64,000 bases of DNA from Sipunculus nudus (Eukaryota > Annelida > Sipuncula > Golfingiida > Sipunculidae), in the NCBI GenBank assembly GCA_026874595.1, contig CM049321.1:23245979-23309978 (forward strand). The letters are read 5' to 3'. The translations under genes and the position numbers were made by a program. The notes under the pieces are model-generated. The model did no database searches. It was given only the letters and a program-made list of their open reading frames with translations, and was not told the origin of the DNA. This document shows, in pieces, positions 21,689 through 34,400 of this stretch (the first letter of the stretch is position 1; every line of letters begins with the position of its first letter).

Positions 21689-22210
21689 GTGATGTAGAAC
21701 TCGAGTCCGGACTTGGACTCAAGCCCACTTACCGACTCAAACTCAAGCTCGGGGTTCCTGGACTCAGACTCGTTCTCGACCTTGGAGGTAAGGACCGGAT
21801 ATATTAGGGCGAGTTTATCTTTAGCCAAAATAGAAAATAAAATATGTCACTTACTGTAAAGACTTATGTACATGTGCGAACTTCGAACAGAATTTAATTA
21901 CCCAATTTGCAATTTAACAACCCTATAGGTACCAAGCTTTGCTCAGGAATTGGGCTATAAATTTTATTTACCATTACAGTAAAAGCAGGTGTGAACTTCC
22001 TTGAAAATGTACATCATTATCTGAAATTTTCATTTAAAATTGCTTTTTAGGGATATTTGTTCTGGACTTGGACTTGGAATCCAGTTCCAAATGACTCACA
22101 CTTGAAGGTTGACTTGGACTCGAACTTCAAGGACTCTGGCTTGGACCTGAGTGGACTGGACTTAGATTTGGATTCAGGTTGTGTGGTCTTGTCAACATCA
22201 CTGATGATTA
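21689..22210. repeat. Degenerate (GGACTT/GAGTCC)n repeat family, copy 1
   Basis: GAACTCGAGTCCGGACTTGG at one edge and GGACTTGGACTTGGAATCC further in, with GGATATTTGTTCTGGACTTG. An inverted relative lies at 60005-60160. Confidence 0.6.
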
Positions 22211-22225
22211 CATCAAGTATATATA

Positions 22226-22403
22226 CAGTAAAACCTCATCTAACGGCCACCTCCGTCTAGCGACCACCTCAAAATAACAACCAATACTTCACCGTCCCGA
22301 TCATTTTTTACTCTTTATATGATTCTTCTCATAGATGACCACCTTAAAAATGAAACCACTTTATCAAGGTCCCATTGGCGGTCTTAATTTCGAGGTTTCA
22401 CTG
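22226..22403. mobile_element. Complete 178-bp MITE with TA target duplication
   Basis: The left end is CAGTAAAACCTCATCTAACG; the right end in reverse complement is CAGTGAAACCTCGAAATTAA. TA dinucleotides flank both ends (22224-22225 and 22404-22405). It belongs to the same superfamily as the elements at 3306 and 8215 (GACCACCTCAAAATAACAA shared with the latter). It has no coding capacity. Confidence 0.75.
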
Positions 22404-22799
22404 TAGTATGTTTTCACAGAATGGTACTGAGACAACACACAAACGACATTCTTCACAACTGAAGGGGAATGAAAATATATACTGGTATATAAAAAATATG
22501 ACGTGACTAACTACTTAGCTGATAAGGTTGAATCACATTTTTGGAATTATTTATGCCAATCTTGAATCCCATGCCATAACCAGATAGATTTGCCAAATTC
22601 AGCTGTTACAAACATAGCTTTCACTGTGAATATATATCATTTACATAATCTGGTTGCATTTATATATGTTCTATATATATCTATATATATATATATTTTA
22701 TAAGTTATCCCACCTGCTTTGAAAAAAAAAATGTGCAGTTCATGAAGACCCGATAGACAAAAATCAGCCTACCATGGGCATAGCCCTTGGGTCGGTCCA

Positions 22800-22803
<4 letters not shown>

Positions 22804-22857
<54 letters not shown>
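22804..22857. repeat. (TA)n microsatellite
   Basis: About 54 bp of TA, with further interrupted TA/TAA to about 22882. Confidence 0.97.
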
Positions 22858-22861
<4 letters not shown>

Positions 22862-22944
22862 TATATAATATATATAATATAGTAATATTGTCTTAATTTG
22901 ACAAGATTTTCTGGTTGGGCCAACTGGTGAAAACCGAAAGTAGG

Positions 22945-23150
22945 GAATAAAGACAGGCTTCCATGGAAAAAAGCACAGGATTCAAAGCAATGAGATCACA
23001 AGTTCAAATCCCTGCTGGGGAGTAGTGAGCCCTCTCAAAGCTTGATGGGAAGGCTGTGCACTATGGCCATGTTGTCATTCATGAATGAGTGCGACTTTAA
23101 GGGTTTCTTTGGTGTTATGATCAGTTTCATTTAAAGGGCAAATACCAACC
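22945..23150 (+). mobile_element. tRNA-derived SINE copy
   Basis: A box B-like AGTTCAAATCC (23001-23011) is followed by GGGAAGGCTGTG and TGAATGAGTGCGACTTTAAG, the same order as on the minus strand of the 59454-59712 SINE. Box A is weak. It is probably an old copy. Confidence 0.55.
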
Positions 23151-25289
23151 AAGTATTGTAGGTCATACATGGACTTCATGGACTTTAATATATCTCTGCT
23201 GGACAAGCATTACAGCTGTTCAACGTGTAAATACAATAGATACTGTAACTGAGATAAATTAACAATTATGGAACTGATAAAAAAAAACGAGAATATAGTG
23301 AATTTTAACATTGTGAACATGAGGCCTACAACAGTATGAATTCTATAATTTTATCTGTTTCATTATATCCATCTTGATGAATATAGCCTGAACTCTTAGT
23401 GTGGTGATAATATTTTGATTCAATTTGATCAATTTGACAACCTTACGATGGACAAAATCTGGATAGAGAAATACAAAAAATAGAAAGACAAAAGCAGGAC
23501 TGAAACCACACAACAAAATCATTCATAACTCCTCAATAAACTTAAAGGAAACTCAGTAAAATTACTCAGAACGTATTTAAAGAATTTTTACCTGTAGTTC
23601 AGTTTGAAACAGCATTTTTGTTATCACTTATGGCTCCCAATTGCCCAAATATATTTACTTATGAGAAAACAATCAATTTAACAACAATTCACTGCATTTG
23701 AAATGAAATGTTATAAAACCAAATAAGAAAGTACGAAAAAGTAAAACAAATAAGTAATTTGGAGAAAAAGTAGGAAAAGTAGGACTGAGACCTAAAAAAG
23801 TATGATTTTGTGACAGTCTGTAATTTATAAAGCACTTTAAACTATAACAAAAATAATGAATACATATAGCAAAATGCACTTAAAGTAAATACATGCAACA
23901 TATATCATCCTTAAATATGAGGTAGATGCACTGGATTTGGTTTTGAATAAAGTGCATTCTATTGGTGTTTATTTCATTTTGACTTCTCAGTGATCTTTAC
24001 AAGCTTCATGTTATATTCTAAATACAAAAACATAAGTGATAGAAATAATATAAAATAGCAAATAGCAAAGTATTATAAAATTAACTCTTATAGAAGTAAT
24101 GTAAATATGTAAAACTGGCTCTACTCAGAGATCTAATGTTATTTGGTATGATATGCATTTAAGATCTATACTATAAACTTTAAAACAGGAAATGTTTGCA
24201 TGTACAGAGGAAACCTCTTTTTATCAGCATATCCTATATTGAACACCAGAAGGAGCTCTGAGAACAGAAATTGTATTTTCACACACATCTCAACTTACTA
24301 CAAATTACAAAAATGAAAAAATAAAATAAAATTTTATTGAATTTATTCAGTATTTAAAAAGGTAAAGGGAACATTCTTGTTGTTTTTTTTATTGATTTGT
24401 GCTGTATTTGCCCCTCAGAGAGAAGATGTGATTAAATTTCAGGATAAATAGAGTAAATACTATTGTAGACCTTGTTAAAGCTGTTAGTCCAAACAGAAGA
24501 AACAGATCAGTTTCTCATTCACTATGGAACTTGATTTTAATCACCTGCATTGAATCTTTTTTTTTTTTTAATTTAGTAGAAAATTACAAATTTGGAGCTC
24601 CGGTCACTCAGACATTTTTTTCAAGAAACTGAAGTCTTTCAGTACTGATGAAAACACTCCATGATTAATATGCATGGAAATAATCATGGATATCAAAGCA
24701 TTAGTTATTCAGAAATTTCGATAAAATTTTGTTTTGTTATGATGAGCTTTTACAGAGAGATCCCATTAGACTTAGTCACTCACATGACTTACTGTAAATC
24801 TTCTTTTTGTGGCCACACATCTATTTATAGTCGCACCCTGAGTAAGTCACCTTAAACATTGCAACATACTCCTGGGTCAAAAGAACAAGAGTTTTGATCT
24901 AGAAAAAATTGGGGCAAATCAGGATGGTGATGTGGGCCTTAGCAGTTGTGTGTGAGTTCTAGTAAATAACCAACGTAAGGAAAAATGCACATATCTAAAA
25001 AAGTAATTACATATACTAAGAGGAATTAAATATGAGAAATCAATATAAAAAAAAATTACATGCTTTATAAATTCAGATTTGAGCCATTCAGAAACATAAT
25101 AAAACGAGGCAAAAATTTCCTGTTTTAGAGTATAACCAAATCAGCATGTAACAAATATGCTGTTTTGTAAAATATTGTATTGGTCATTTTTGTTCATTTA
25201 AAGCGAAAGCCTGTTTGATATATTATAAGAACACAAGTCATGGTCTGTGTCAATGTGGTGCTATATGTTAATGTTCTATGCAGCAGGCA
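23151..25289. other. AT-rich region, probably including the ABHD2 3' UTR (minus strand)
   Basis: No coding sequence is seen. Several minus-strand AATAAA candidates (for example 24333-24338, 24342-24347 and 24388-24393) lie roughly 0.9 kb past the ABHD2 stop. I cannot choose among them. Confidence 0.4.
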
Positions 25290-25447
25290 CTAACTCATGT
25301 GACCTTGAACTTTGACCACAGCATTTGCATATTGAACTATGACCTTGTCAATCCATGTGACAGGCTCAGGTAATACAGTACCACCCATGAAGTAACCAAG
25401 GTGTCCTCCATGTTCCGTCAGACAAAAAATGGTGTCCTTTGTAGTGG
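25290..25447 (-). CDS. ABHD2: ABHD2 coding exon 8: catalytic His and C-terminus
   Basis: After acceptor ATTTGTAG, phase 1 continues as TTKDTIFCLTEHGGHLGYF, then LPEPVTWIDKVIVQYANAV and a stop at 25290. HGGH supplies the catalytic His361. The C-terminus is shorter than in vertebrates, which explains most of the 28-residue length difference. Confidence 0.93.
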
Positions 25448-28400
25448 CTACAAATAAAACAGAAATCAAAATGAACAAAACAAGAACACCACCAACATGC
25501 AAAATACACCCGTCTTAAACCTTGTGACCTTATTGAATATGTAAGAATTTTGCCGAGTATTTTAAATAAGGAGATTTATGGTATTGGTTTATATTTATAA
25601 TGAGTTTCATGAATATCCATGAAATATTTTGTAAGTCATCACAGAGCCAACAAGGTCTGGTGACCTCTGACCTCATTAAATATGCATGCATTTTGCCGGG
25701 AATCAAAATTAGAGGAGATATTATATTGGTTAATACTTCGGTTGAGTTTCATCAAAATCCATTCCATTCCTGATTTTTTTATTACGGCAACACTACAAAG
25801 TAGCGTTGTGTCCTCTGACCAAAATAAATTTGCGTGGATTCAGCTTATAATTGTACTCAAGCAAGAAAATCCCTGGTTAGTTATCACGGCAGCACTAAAA
25901 GTTAACGGACGGACAACGGACGGAGAGACAGACCGGAGTATATTATAATACATCATGTCACAGATGATACAATAAATCTTATAAACTTTTCTTTAAAACA
26001 TCAATCTTGGAAAAAGCATGTTGAAATCAGTAATTACTGATATTTCCATCGTTATACATGGAAATCTCTTATACAATACCCCTCTAATTAAGGCCATAGA
26101 AAACAAGGGACCCATGGGTCACGGCACTCAGCTGATCATGCTTGGACTATAAATGTTTCTCCACTGTGATACTATATCGAGTCGATAAAGCTTGTGAATA
26201 TCATGGACATGTTATGTAAAGTATGTGAGTAAATGATAAATGAAATTACCTGACTGATGGATTAATAGAGTCAAATATAGTGGTTTATTATTTATTTATT
26301 TAGGAGGGGTTGAAAACTGTGATATATTTGAGCAAATATGAATGCAATGACAGCAGTAATAAGCAGTAGTAGAATGATGATAAGGCTATTTGTTGAAGGA
26401 TCTAAAGTGTATGGTAGTCTGCAAGCTTTCAATTTGACAGATATGATGTTATGATTAACTATGCTGATGAAGTGATTTATGACTGTATGACACAATATCT
26501 CTGTAGTCTTGACAAGGTACATTATTGTGATGCCCACTATGTCTACATATTACACAATATTGACATAATTTCTGGCATGTACATAGGTACCTATGGACGA
26601 ATAGTTATACACAATATTAAAGTATGAATATATCTGATTCATCTTGTTCTTGCTTACTGAGGCTGACTTTGGGATGGGGTTCGGAGTAGGGAAAAGTGAG
26701 GGCAGCTTGGAGGTGGATGTAGAAATATTCTATTGTAATGTTTTTCATTTACATAAGAATATGAAAAGCTATGAGGAAAGGGGCCCTCCTACTTGGTTAT
26801 AGTAAAGTTCTAAACATATGATTGCAAACTAATACTCTGACAAGACTGTCATGAAGAAAAACAGTAAAATTTTGAGATACTGTGATGCATATGAAAATTT
26901 ACAGATGGACAGGCAAGTGGACAGAATGGACTTATACCTTTATTTCACTTTCAAGGGAATAATGCATTTAAGTTTATATATAATCCTATTTTTTTAAGCA
27001 TATCCACTTTTTCCATAAATAAATTTTTATCTGAATCATTTTTTTATTAACAGGTTTTATAAATTATATTTTAATAAAAAAACCTGAAAATATAAGTTAA
27101 AATATTAGAATTGTTGCAAAAGTTGCAATCATTATATACAGAGTAAAAACTGAAACTATAAGTTAAAATATTAGAATTGTTGCAAAAGTTGCAATCATCA
27201 TATATCCAGAGTGAAACTCATATTGGGTCTTATTATGCATACACATATATTTTATTATTTTTAAATCATAAATGTTTAAACTGAATTTAAAATAAAATAA
27301 TGCCACAACATGGCATCCACAAGAATATTCCTTGAATCACTATTAAAAAGTTTTGCACATTTGAGTTTTCAGTACATGCTTAATTTTATTCACCAAAATA
27401 AAATAAAAGTAAATTTGATAAAATAAAACATCTTTTCAAATAAAGTATACACACTGTTGGTTGAATGAGGGACAAACAATATCATTGTGCTAATTACTAT
27501 CCCAGTTTTAATTTATTACTGGAATTAATAGTCAATTTCACACCTGGTGAAGTTTTTACTCATCTGAAGTAAGGAATTACTTATCTGATGAACATCCACA
27601 CTTTCATAGCAATACACCACTTTGTGGACACAATTAAATGTACATTTTAATCATTGTAACCCTGGAAGTACAATACAAAATCTAAAATGTAGCATAGCCT
27701 AGAATAAGAATGAATCAAATACAGAAAATAATAACATTCATCTAGTTTATGCACCATCTGGGGGGGGGGGGGGAGTGCAGGGCAGAGGGGAAGCCTGCTG
27801 GTCACTAGTGGCCAGGCTGACCTAAGGCAAGCTGCCTGGGGTGGGTTACATAATGCAAGTGAAGTCTGTACTACTAGGTGGGCTAGATGTAAACAACACT
27901 TGACATGGTGTATGAAAACATGAATAAAAGCTATTCTTTCCTATCAATTTTTTGAAATTTCAGATTTTAAAAGATTAAATCCTTATGTATATATGCTGTG
28001 AAAATTAAATCAACAGTGCCAAAGTTGGACAAAATTTAAGGTATTGATTTTTTATTTATTCTAATAACTTGAAAAATTTGCAAAATTCAGATCTAATTTT
28101 GGGTAAACAATTGAATCTTGATTAAATAAAGTTATATTCCTGAAAAAAAAGTCTCTAGGTTCAGCTATTCTCATGTTAGGTGAGTAAATATATTTCCTGA
28201 TTTTTTAAAAATTGCATTATGTTTTGGCCCATAACTTCAAAATAATACCCAATACTGACCTTATTTTTGGTATGTTTATAGAAACTGTATGAAGGAATGT
28301 GAATACTAAATACGATCAAAAACAGATCAGTGGTTTTGATATTAGGCAGCCTTGAAGTGTAACAATGGCTTTTTTTCTGGAAAACAGAGTTTTTTTTCCT

Positions 28401-31400
28401 TAATATCTCGAAGGAACGAAGTCCTAATGACCCAATTTTTGGTATGGTAGGAGATTTTGGGGACATCTAAAAATTATGCCAACAGCCTGGGGAGCATAGA
28501 GATGTGCACTGAATGACCTACAGTCATCAAAGTGGTCTGCTTGACAATGTAAGGAAATACAACAAGAGCCTCCAAAAAAATTCAATTACTAGCCTAATTT
28601 TGCAGCTTTTATTATCAAATTTCAGATTTTAACAGATTAAATCCTTATGTATACATGCTGTGAAAATTAAATCCACAGTACTTACAGGAACAAGTGACCC
28701 AGGGGTCATGATGCTCAGCTGACCAGGAAGACATTGACAAAAGTAATTTTATCATCTGAATGTCAAATTTGAATGAAATACTTTTTCCAAACTTGACCTT
28801 TTGTATAAAATCATCCAATATTCATTGGGGTACTATGGAGCTCTGTAGCATGAAGGATATGGGTAACAGACACCTATTTTCAAGGTTTACAAGATGACTT
28901 TTTAGGGGTCTCCCAGCATGTCAAAAAATAAAATTCTAGGTCCAGTTATTATGATTTGTGCCCTGTTAACAGATGACCAAATGTTAATTCTGGGCTGTAT
29001 TTCAAAGCCGCATAGGATGAAGGATATGGGTAACAGAGATGTAATTTCAGGTGCACAAGGAGACTTTTCAGGGGCCTCCCAGCATATCAAGAAAGGAGAT
29101 TCTAGGTCAAGTCATTATAATTTGTGCTCTGTTAACAGATGACCAAATCTTTATTCTGGGGAGTACTTCGGAGCCCCAGAGCATGAAGGATATGGGTAAC
29201 AGAGACCTAATTTCAGGTTTCCAAGATGTTTCATGGACCTCCCTGCATGTCAAGAAAGAAGATTCTAGGTCCAGTCATTATGATTTGTGCCCTGTTAATA
29301 TATGACCAAATCTTTATTCTGGGGGGTACTTCAGAGCCCCATAGCTCACAGAATATGGGTAACAGGGACCTTATTTCGGGTTTCCATGTAGACCTTTTAT
29401 GGGCTTCCCTGGAGGTGAGGACAGAAGATTCTAGGTCCAGTCATTATGATTTGTGCCCTGTTTACAGATGACCAAATGTTTAAAGATCACAAAAGTAGAG
29501 AAAAAAAATCGTAAAAAATAAAAAAAAATATAGGTGGCGTCACCAATCTCCAGAAATTGATGGAACCTACCATGATCAATATCCATGCAAAGAATCATGG
29601 TGATTAATGCATTAGTTGTTCAGATACTTGAGCTTTTGTATTAAATTTTGCATTATTCTGGGGGGTACTTCAGAACCCCATAGCTTGAAGAATATAGGTC
29701 ACAGTGACCTAATTTCAGGTTTACAAGGAGAATTTCCATAGACCTCCCAGGATGTCAAGTAAGAAGATTCCAGGTCTAGCGGTTATGATTTGTGCCCTGT
29801 TAACAGACAGACACCTGGATGGCCGGACAGACGACGGACAAAAGGTGATCCCTATAGCTCAGATGACTTTCAGTCAGCTGAGCTAAAAATTGAAAAAATA
29901 CAGGTGGCGCCACCAGAATGCAGAAACTGATGAAACATTGCATGATCAATATCCATGCAAAGAATCATGGTGATCAATATATTAATTGTTCAGATACTTG
30001 AGCTTTTGTATCAAATTTTCCATTATTCTGGGGGGTACTTCGGAGCCCCATAGCTCAGAGGTTATGGGTAACAGAAACCTAATTTCAGGTTCCCAAAGAG
30101 ACTTTTTATGGGCCTCCCTGCATGTCAAGAGAGAAGATTCTAGGTGTAGTCGTTACGATTTGTGCCCTGGTAACAGATGGCCGCATCTTAAGAGGTCTCA
30201 AAAATAGAGAAAAATATTGGTAAAAATCGAAAAAATACAGGTGGCGCCACCAGTCTGCAGAAACTGATGAAACACTCCATGATCAATATCCATGCAAAGA
30301 ATCATGATGATCAATGCATTAGTTGTTCAGATACTAGAGCTTTTGTATCAAATTTTCCATTATTCTGGGGGGTACTTCAGAACCCCATAGCTCGAAGAAT
30401 ATAGGTCACAGTGACCTAATTTCAGGTTTACAAGGAGAATTTCCATAGACCTCCCAGGATGTCAAGTAAGAAGATTCCAGGTCTAGCGGTTAAGATTTGT
30501 GCCCTGTTAAAAGACAGACGCCCGGACGGCCGGACAGCCGGACAACCAGATGACTTACAGTCAGCTGAGCTAAAAAAAAGTGCCGTGGCCAAAGTTGGGC
30601 AAAATTTAAGGTACCAATTTTATATTTTTGCCAGTATTTAAAAAAATTCAACAGATTTTGATCTATTTTTTGGTATACAATTAAATTTTGATTAATTTAA
30701 GTTGTATTACTGGAAAAAAGTCCCTACCTTTAACACTTTTGGTCTTAAGTGACCAAATATCTTCCTGATTTAGTCCATTATGTTTGGGCCCATAACTGTT
30801 TTAAATTATATAATACTGACTTAATATCTGACATGTACATAGGAACTATACAGAGGAATATTTATGGTAAATATGAAGAAAACCAGATGAGTGGTTTGAT
30901 ATAAGGCAGTCCTGAAGTGTGAAAATAGATTTCTAATAAAAAATTGAGGTTTTTCCTTAATATCTCGAAGGAACGAAGTCCTATTGACCCAATTTTCGGC
31001 ATGGTAGTAGATTTTGGGGACATCTAACTGTATGCGGAATTTCAGATTCGTAGGTTCAACGGTGTCGAAACGTGCCAGTCTTACGGACGGACAGACGGAC
31101 GGACGACGGACAATGGACCACGACTATACCTCAGATGACTTATAGTCAGCTGAGCTAAAAATAGGGACGTCTGGGTCATAGCCCTCAGTTAAAATTGATT
31201 AGGAGAACATTTCTATTACCTCCAGACCAAATCCCTATCTTGATTCAGACCAGTCCAAACCCTACTTAGGATCTGGTTCAGCCCAAATAATGATTCAGAC
31301 TGTGATCTGACATAATACTGTATAATGCCTGCTACCCTGTGACCTTAACCTTTGACCTCATGACCCAACAATTAAAAGGGCCTTATATAAATCAAGTCGG

Positions 31401-34400
31401 AAACTAATATGTAAATCCAAACTGAAACAAATATCATTCAGAAACAAATATGTGGACAGATGGCCAATGTGACCTTGACCTTTAACCTTGTGACCCCAAA
31501 ATCAATCAAGACCATCTCCTATTTGCAGGTCACCTATTTTTGTTGGATGGAAGGTTTGGGATGAAAGGTTAGGCTCTAAATGCATCCACAATCTTTCTAA
31601 ATAAGTGGGTCCTTTGGCCTTGAGCCTTGACCTCGTGACCCAAAAATCAAAAGGGTTCTTGTATTATTGGTGGGTCATATAAGTCAAGTTTGAAGTTATC
31701 ATCAGGAAACAAATATGCGGACACACAGCCCTTGTGACCTGGACCTTGTGACCCAAATATGGATCAGGATTTTCCCCAATTGGCAGGTCAGCTATTGATG
31801 CAAGATGAAAGGTTTGGGATGAAAAGTTTGATTTAAAATACATCCACAATCTTTCTAAATAACTTGATCCTGTGACCTTAACCTCATAACCCAAAAATAA
31901 ATAGAGTTCTTGGAAAAGAGGTGGGCCTTATATAAGTTAAGTCTGGAATCCATAAATCTATCCAAACTTGAGTTATCATCAGGAAACATATTTGATGGAC
32001 ATACAGAAAGACAAATAGACAAACAGACAGGGTAATTACTAAAGGGCATCCTATTCAAGGCTTGAATTTCAAGCATGGCCCTTATAACACACAAGGTTTC
32101 AGGACACTGATGAAACCACAGTTGCAAATCTGATAGTATCATTATAATTTGGCAGTCTCAAAATAAAGGAAACAAATTTGTAAAAAAAATAGAAAAGATA
32201 CAGGTGGCACCACCAGTCTTCAGAAATTGAAGAAACTAATCATATAATCATATTCAATGAACACACCAGGTTTCAGGACACTATTTGTAACCAGAGTTTA
32301 GAAACTGATATATTTCTGTTCTTTGACGGTCTCTTTGACAGTCTTATCAACAAGAAAAAAAATTGAAAAAAAATAGAAATAACGCAAGTGGTGGCCCCAT
32401 AGCTGGGATGATATAGGTCACAGTGACCTAATTTCAGGTTTTTAAGGATATTTTTTATTTACCTCCCTGGATATTTAGAAACAGGTTTCTAGGTCCAACA
32501 GTGTCATAACATACCAGTCTAACGGAAAGATAAACGGACAGACAACGGATGCTGACCTATCTCTATAGCTCAGTTGACTTACAGTCAGCCGAGTTATAAA
32601 TGGTGTTCAACCGGCAAACCAGCCACTTTCATTTTTGTTAATTGAATTTTTATTTTTTTTTTTTTTTTCAAATAACTACCAGTTTTGCAGTAATGTTGCT
32701 AATTTGTGCTATGCTGCAAATTCCTTAAAAGAACTCTAAAAGGTATATAAAGTGGACTAATATTTATGCTGATCATACACACTATTTAAATAATTAAAGG
32801 AAACTTATGTAATTTCTTATCAAGCTGGCAAAAATCCTCATACTGTGTACTTTGAACTTAATTGCCCACTCACAACATATTTTTGTTCATTGAGTCCGCA
32901 GAACAATAAATTTTGTTGGCATTACCATCAAATAGTGTATTCTTGTGGAAAGAATTCCACTCAGGATCAACAGGCCAACAGCACTGAAAAGGATGCACAT
33001 ACTGCCATGTTAAAATAAATCAACTTAAAACCCTGATGTTATTTTGGTCATAGACCAACTTTAAATCTATATTAGGTATTGTTATTACATTTTCTATATT
33101 ATTATTAGTGCAAGTATAAAATTTAAAGAAGGGTTGTGTGTTGTAAATTTTATGCAAAGTGTATGTATTAACATAAAGAATAAAAAGTTTTTCAAAGTTG
33201 GAGGGACTTAACAAGAAAACTTCTGAACTTTGATGTTTAAAATAAATTAAATCCCAGGAATATGTAATGTAATTATAATACTCAACATATAATTATAATT
33301 CTCTCTATAATCTGTATATTGATGTTCTGATAAAAAATACTGTGATTGCCTACAAATTTTTGAAGCCAATATTTTCCTCTTTTCACTTCTTACATGAGGG
33401 TTCCATTCTGGCATTTTTAAATTCACTAACTTAAACATAGTGTACCGTAAAATTCCTTGCAGAAGTTCTATCCTAATTACAAGTCGCACAATGATTTTTA
33501 GGATCCCCCTTAGGAATAGCCTTTTAAGTTTTGTTTCAGGAAAGGTCCATAATATCAGTCATATTTCAGTATCCTTTGTCAAATTGGTTATTTTATATGC
33601 GTGCTAAACCTTAACAATTTGTAGAGGTCCAACAATGAGTAGAAATTCTTGTGCCCTATAGGCAGATAATGTGAAAGATTTTATCTCTGATTGACAATTA
33701 ACAAAAAACATATTTCAATGAGACATGGTGGTTTCATTTTAATGGTTATTTCCGTTTAGAACACAAGTTTTAATACTGTGGTTCTCTTCATATTTCAAAA
33801 TTTTCTTTTTTGTGTATTCCATAAGAGTACAATTTTTGCGATCTCTCCATAAAAGACCAGCACAGAGTATAGGTATTTTATATGAGTTAACTAGATATTT
33901 CTTGGCACCGCAGGTGCCATAGTATCCCCAGACAATTAATCCCCCCCCCTTTAAGAATAGGCCCCCCATCTTCAGCAACAATTAATATCAGACCACACTC
34001 ATAGAAAAGGTCATTCTCATAGAAAAGGTCATGATCCAAATTTCAATATACATCATCCCCTAACCCATGTCTATGTATATGCAAGAAATCTGTCCATTAG
34101 TTTTTGACTTATAATGCTCACAATACTGTTAAGTGGCAATGATGGGGTATTAAACGGCACGAAAACAAGTAAAAGAATAACAGGTGGCACCACCTGTTTC
34201 CCGTACATGACAACACTATCCAAGACCTTCGTTCAAGTTGATTTTTGGACCAATTAATGCATCCCTTATTGACGAGACCTTTTATTATTCATAATATCAA
34301 ACTTTTAACTTTCAACTTGCCTTCGTTGATGGGACCTCTTATTCAAGAAGGATTTATTTTCACAATAATTACCCTATCATGAATTTGAAACTCCTGTGAT

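Noticed and set aside
28820-30640. Several open frames of 60-96 codons with similar proteins
   Set aside because: They are repeated translations of the 165-bp and 340-bp arrays, without start context or domain.
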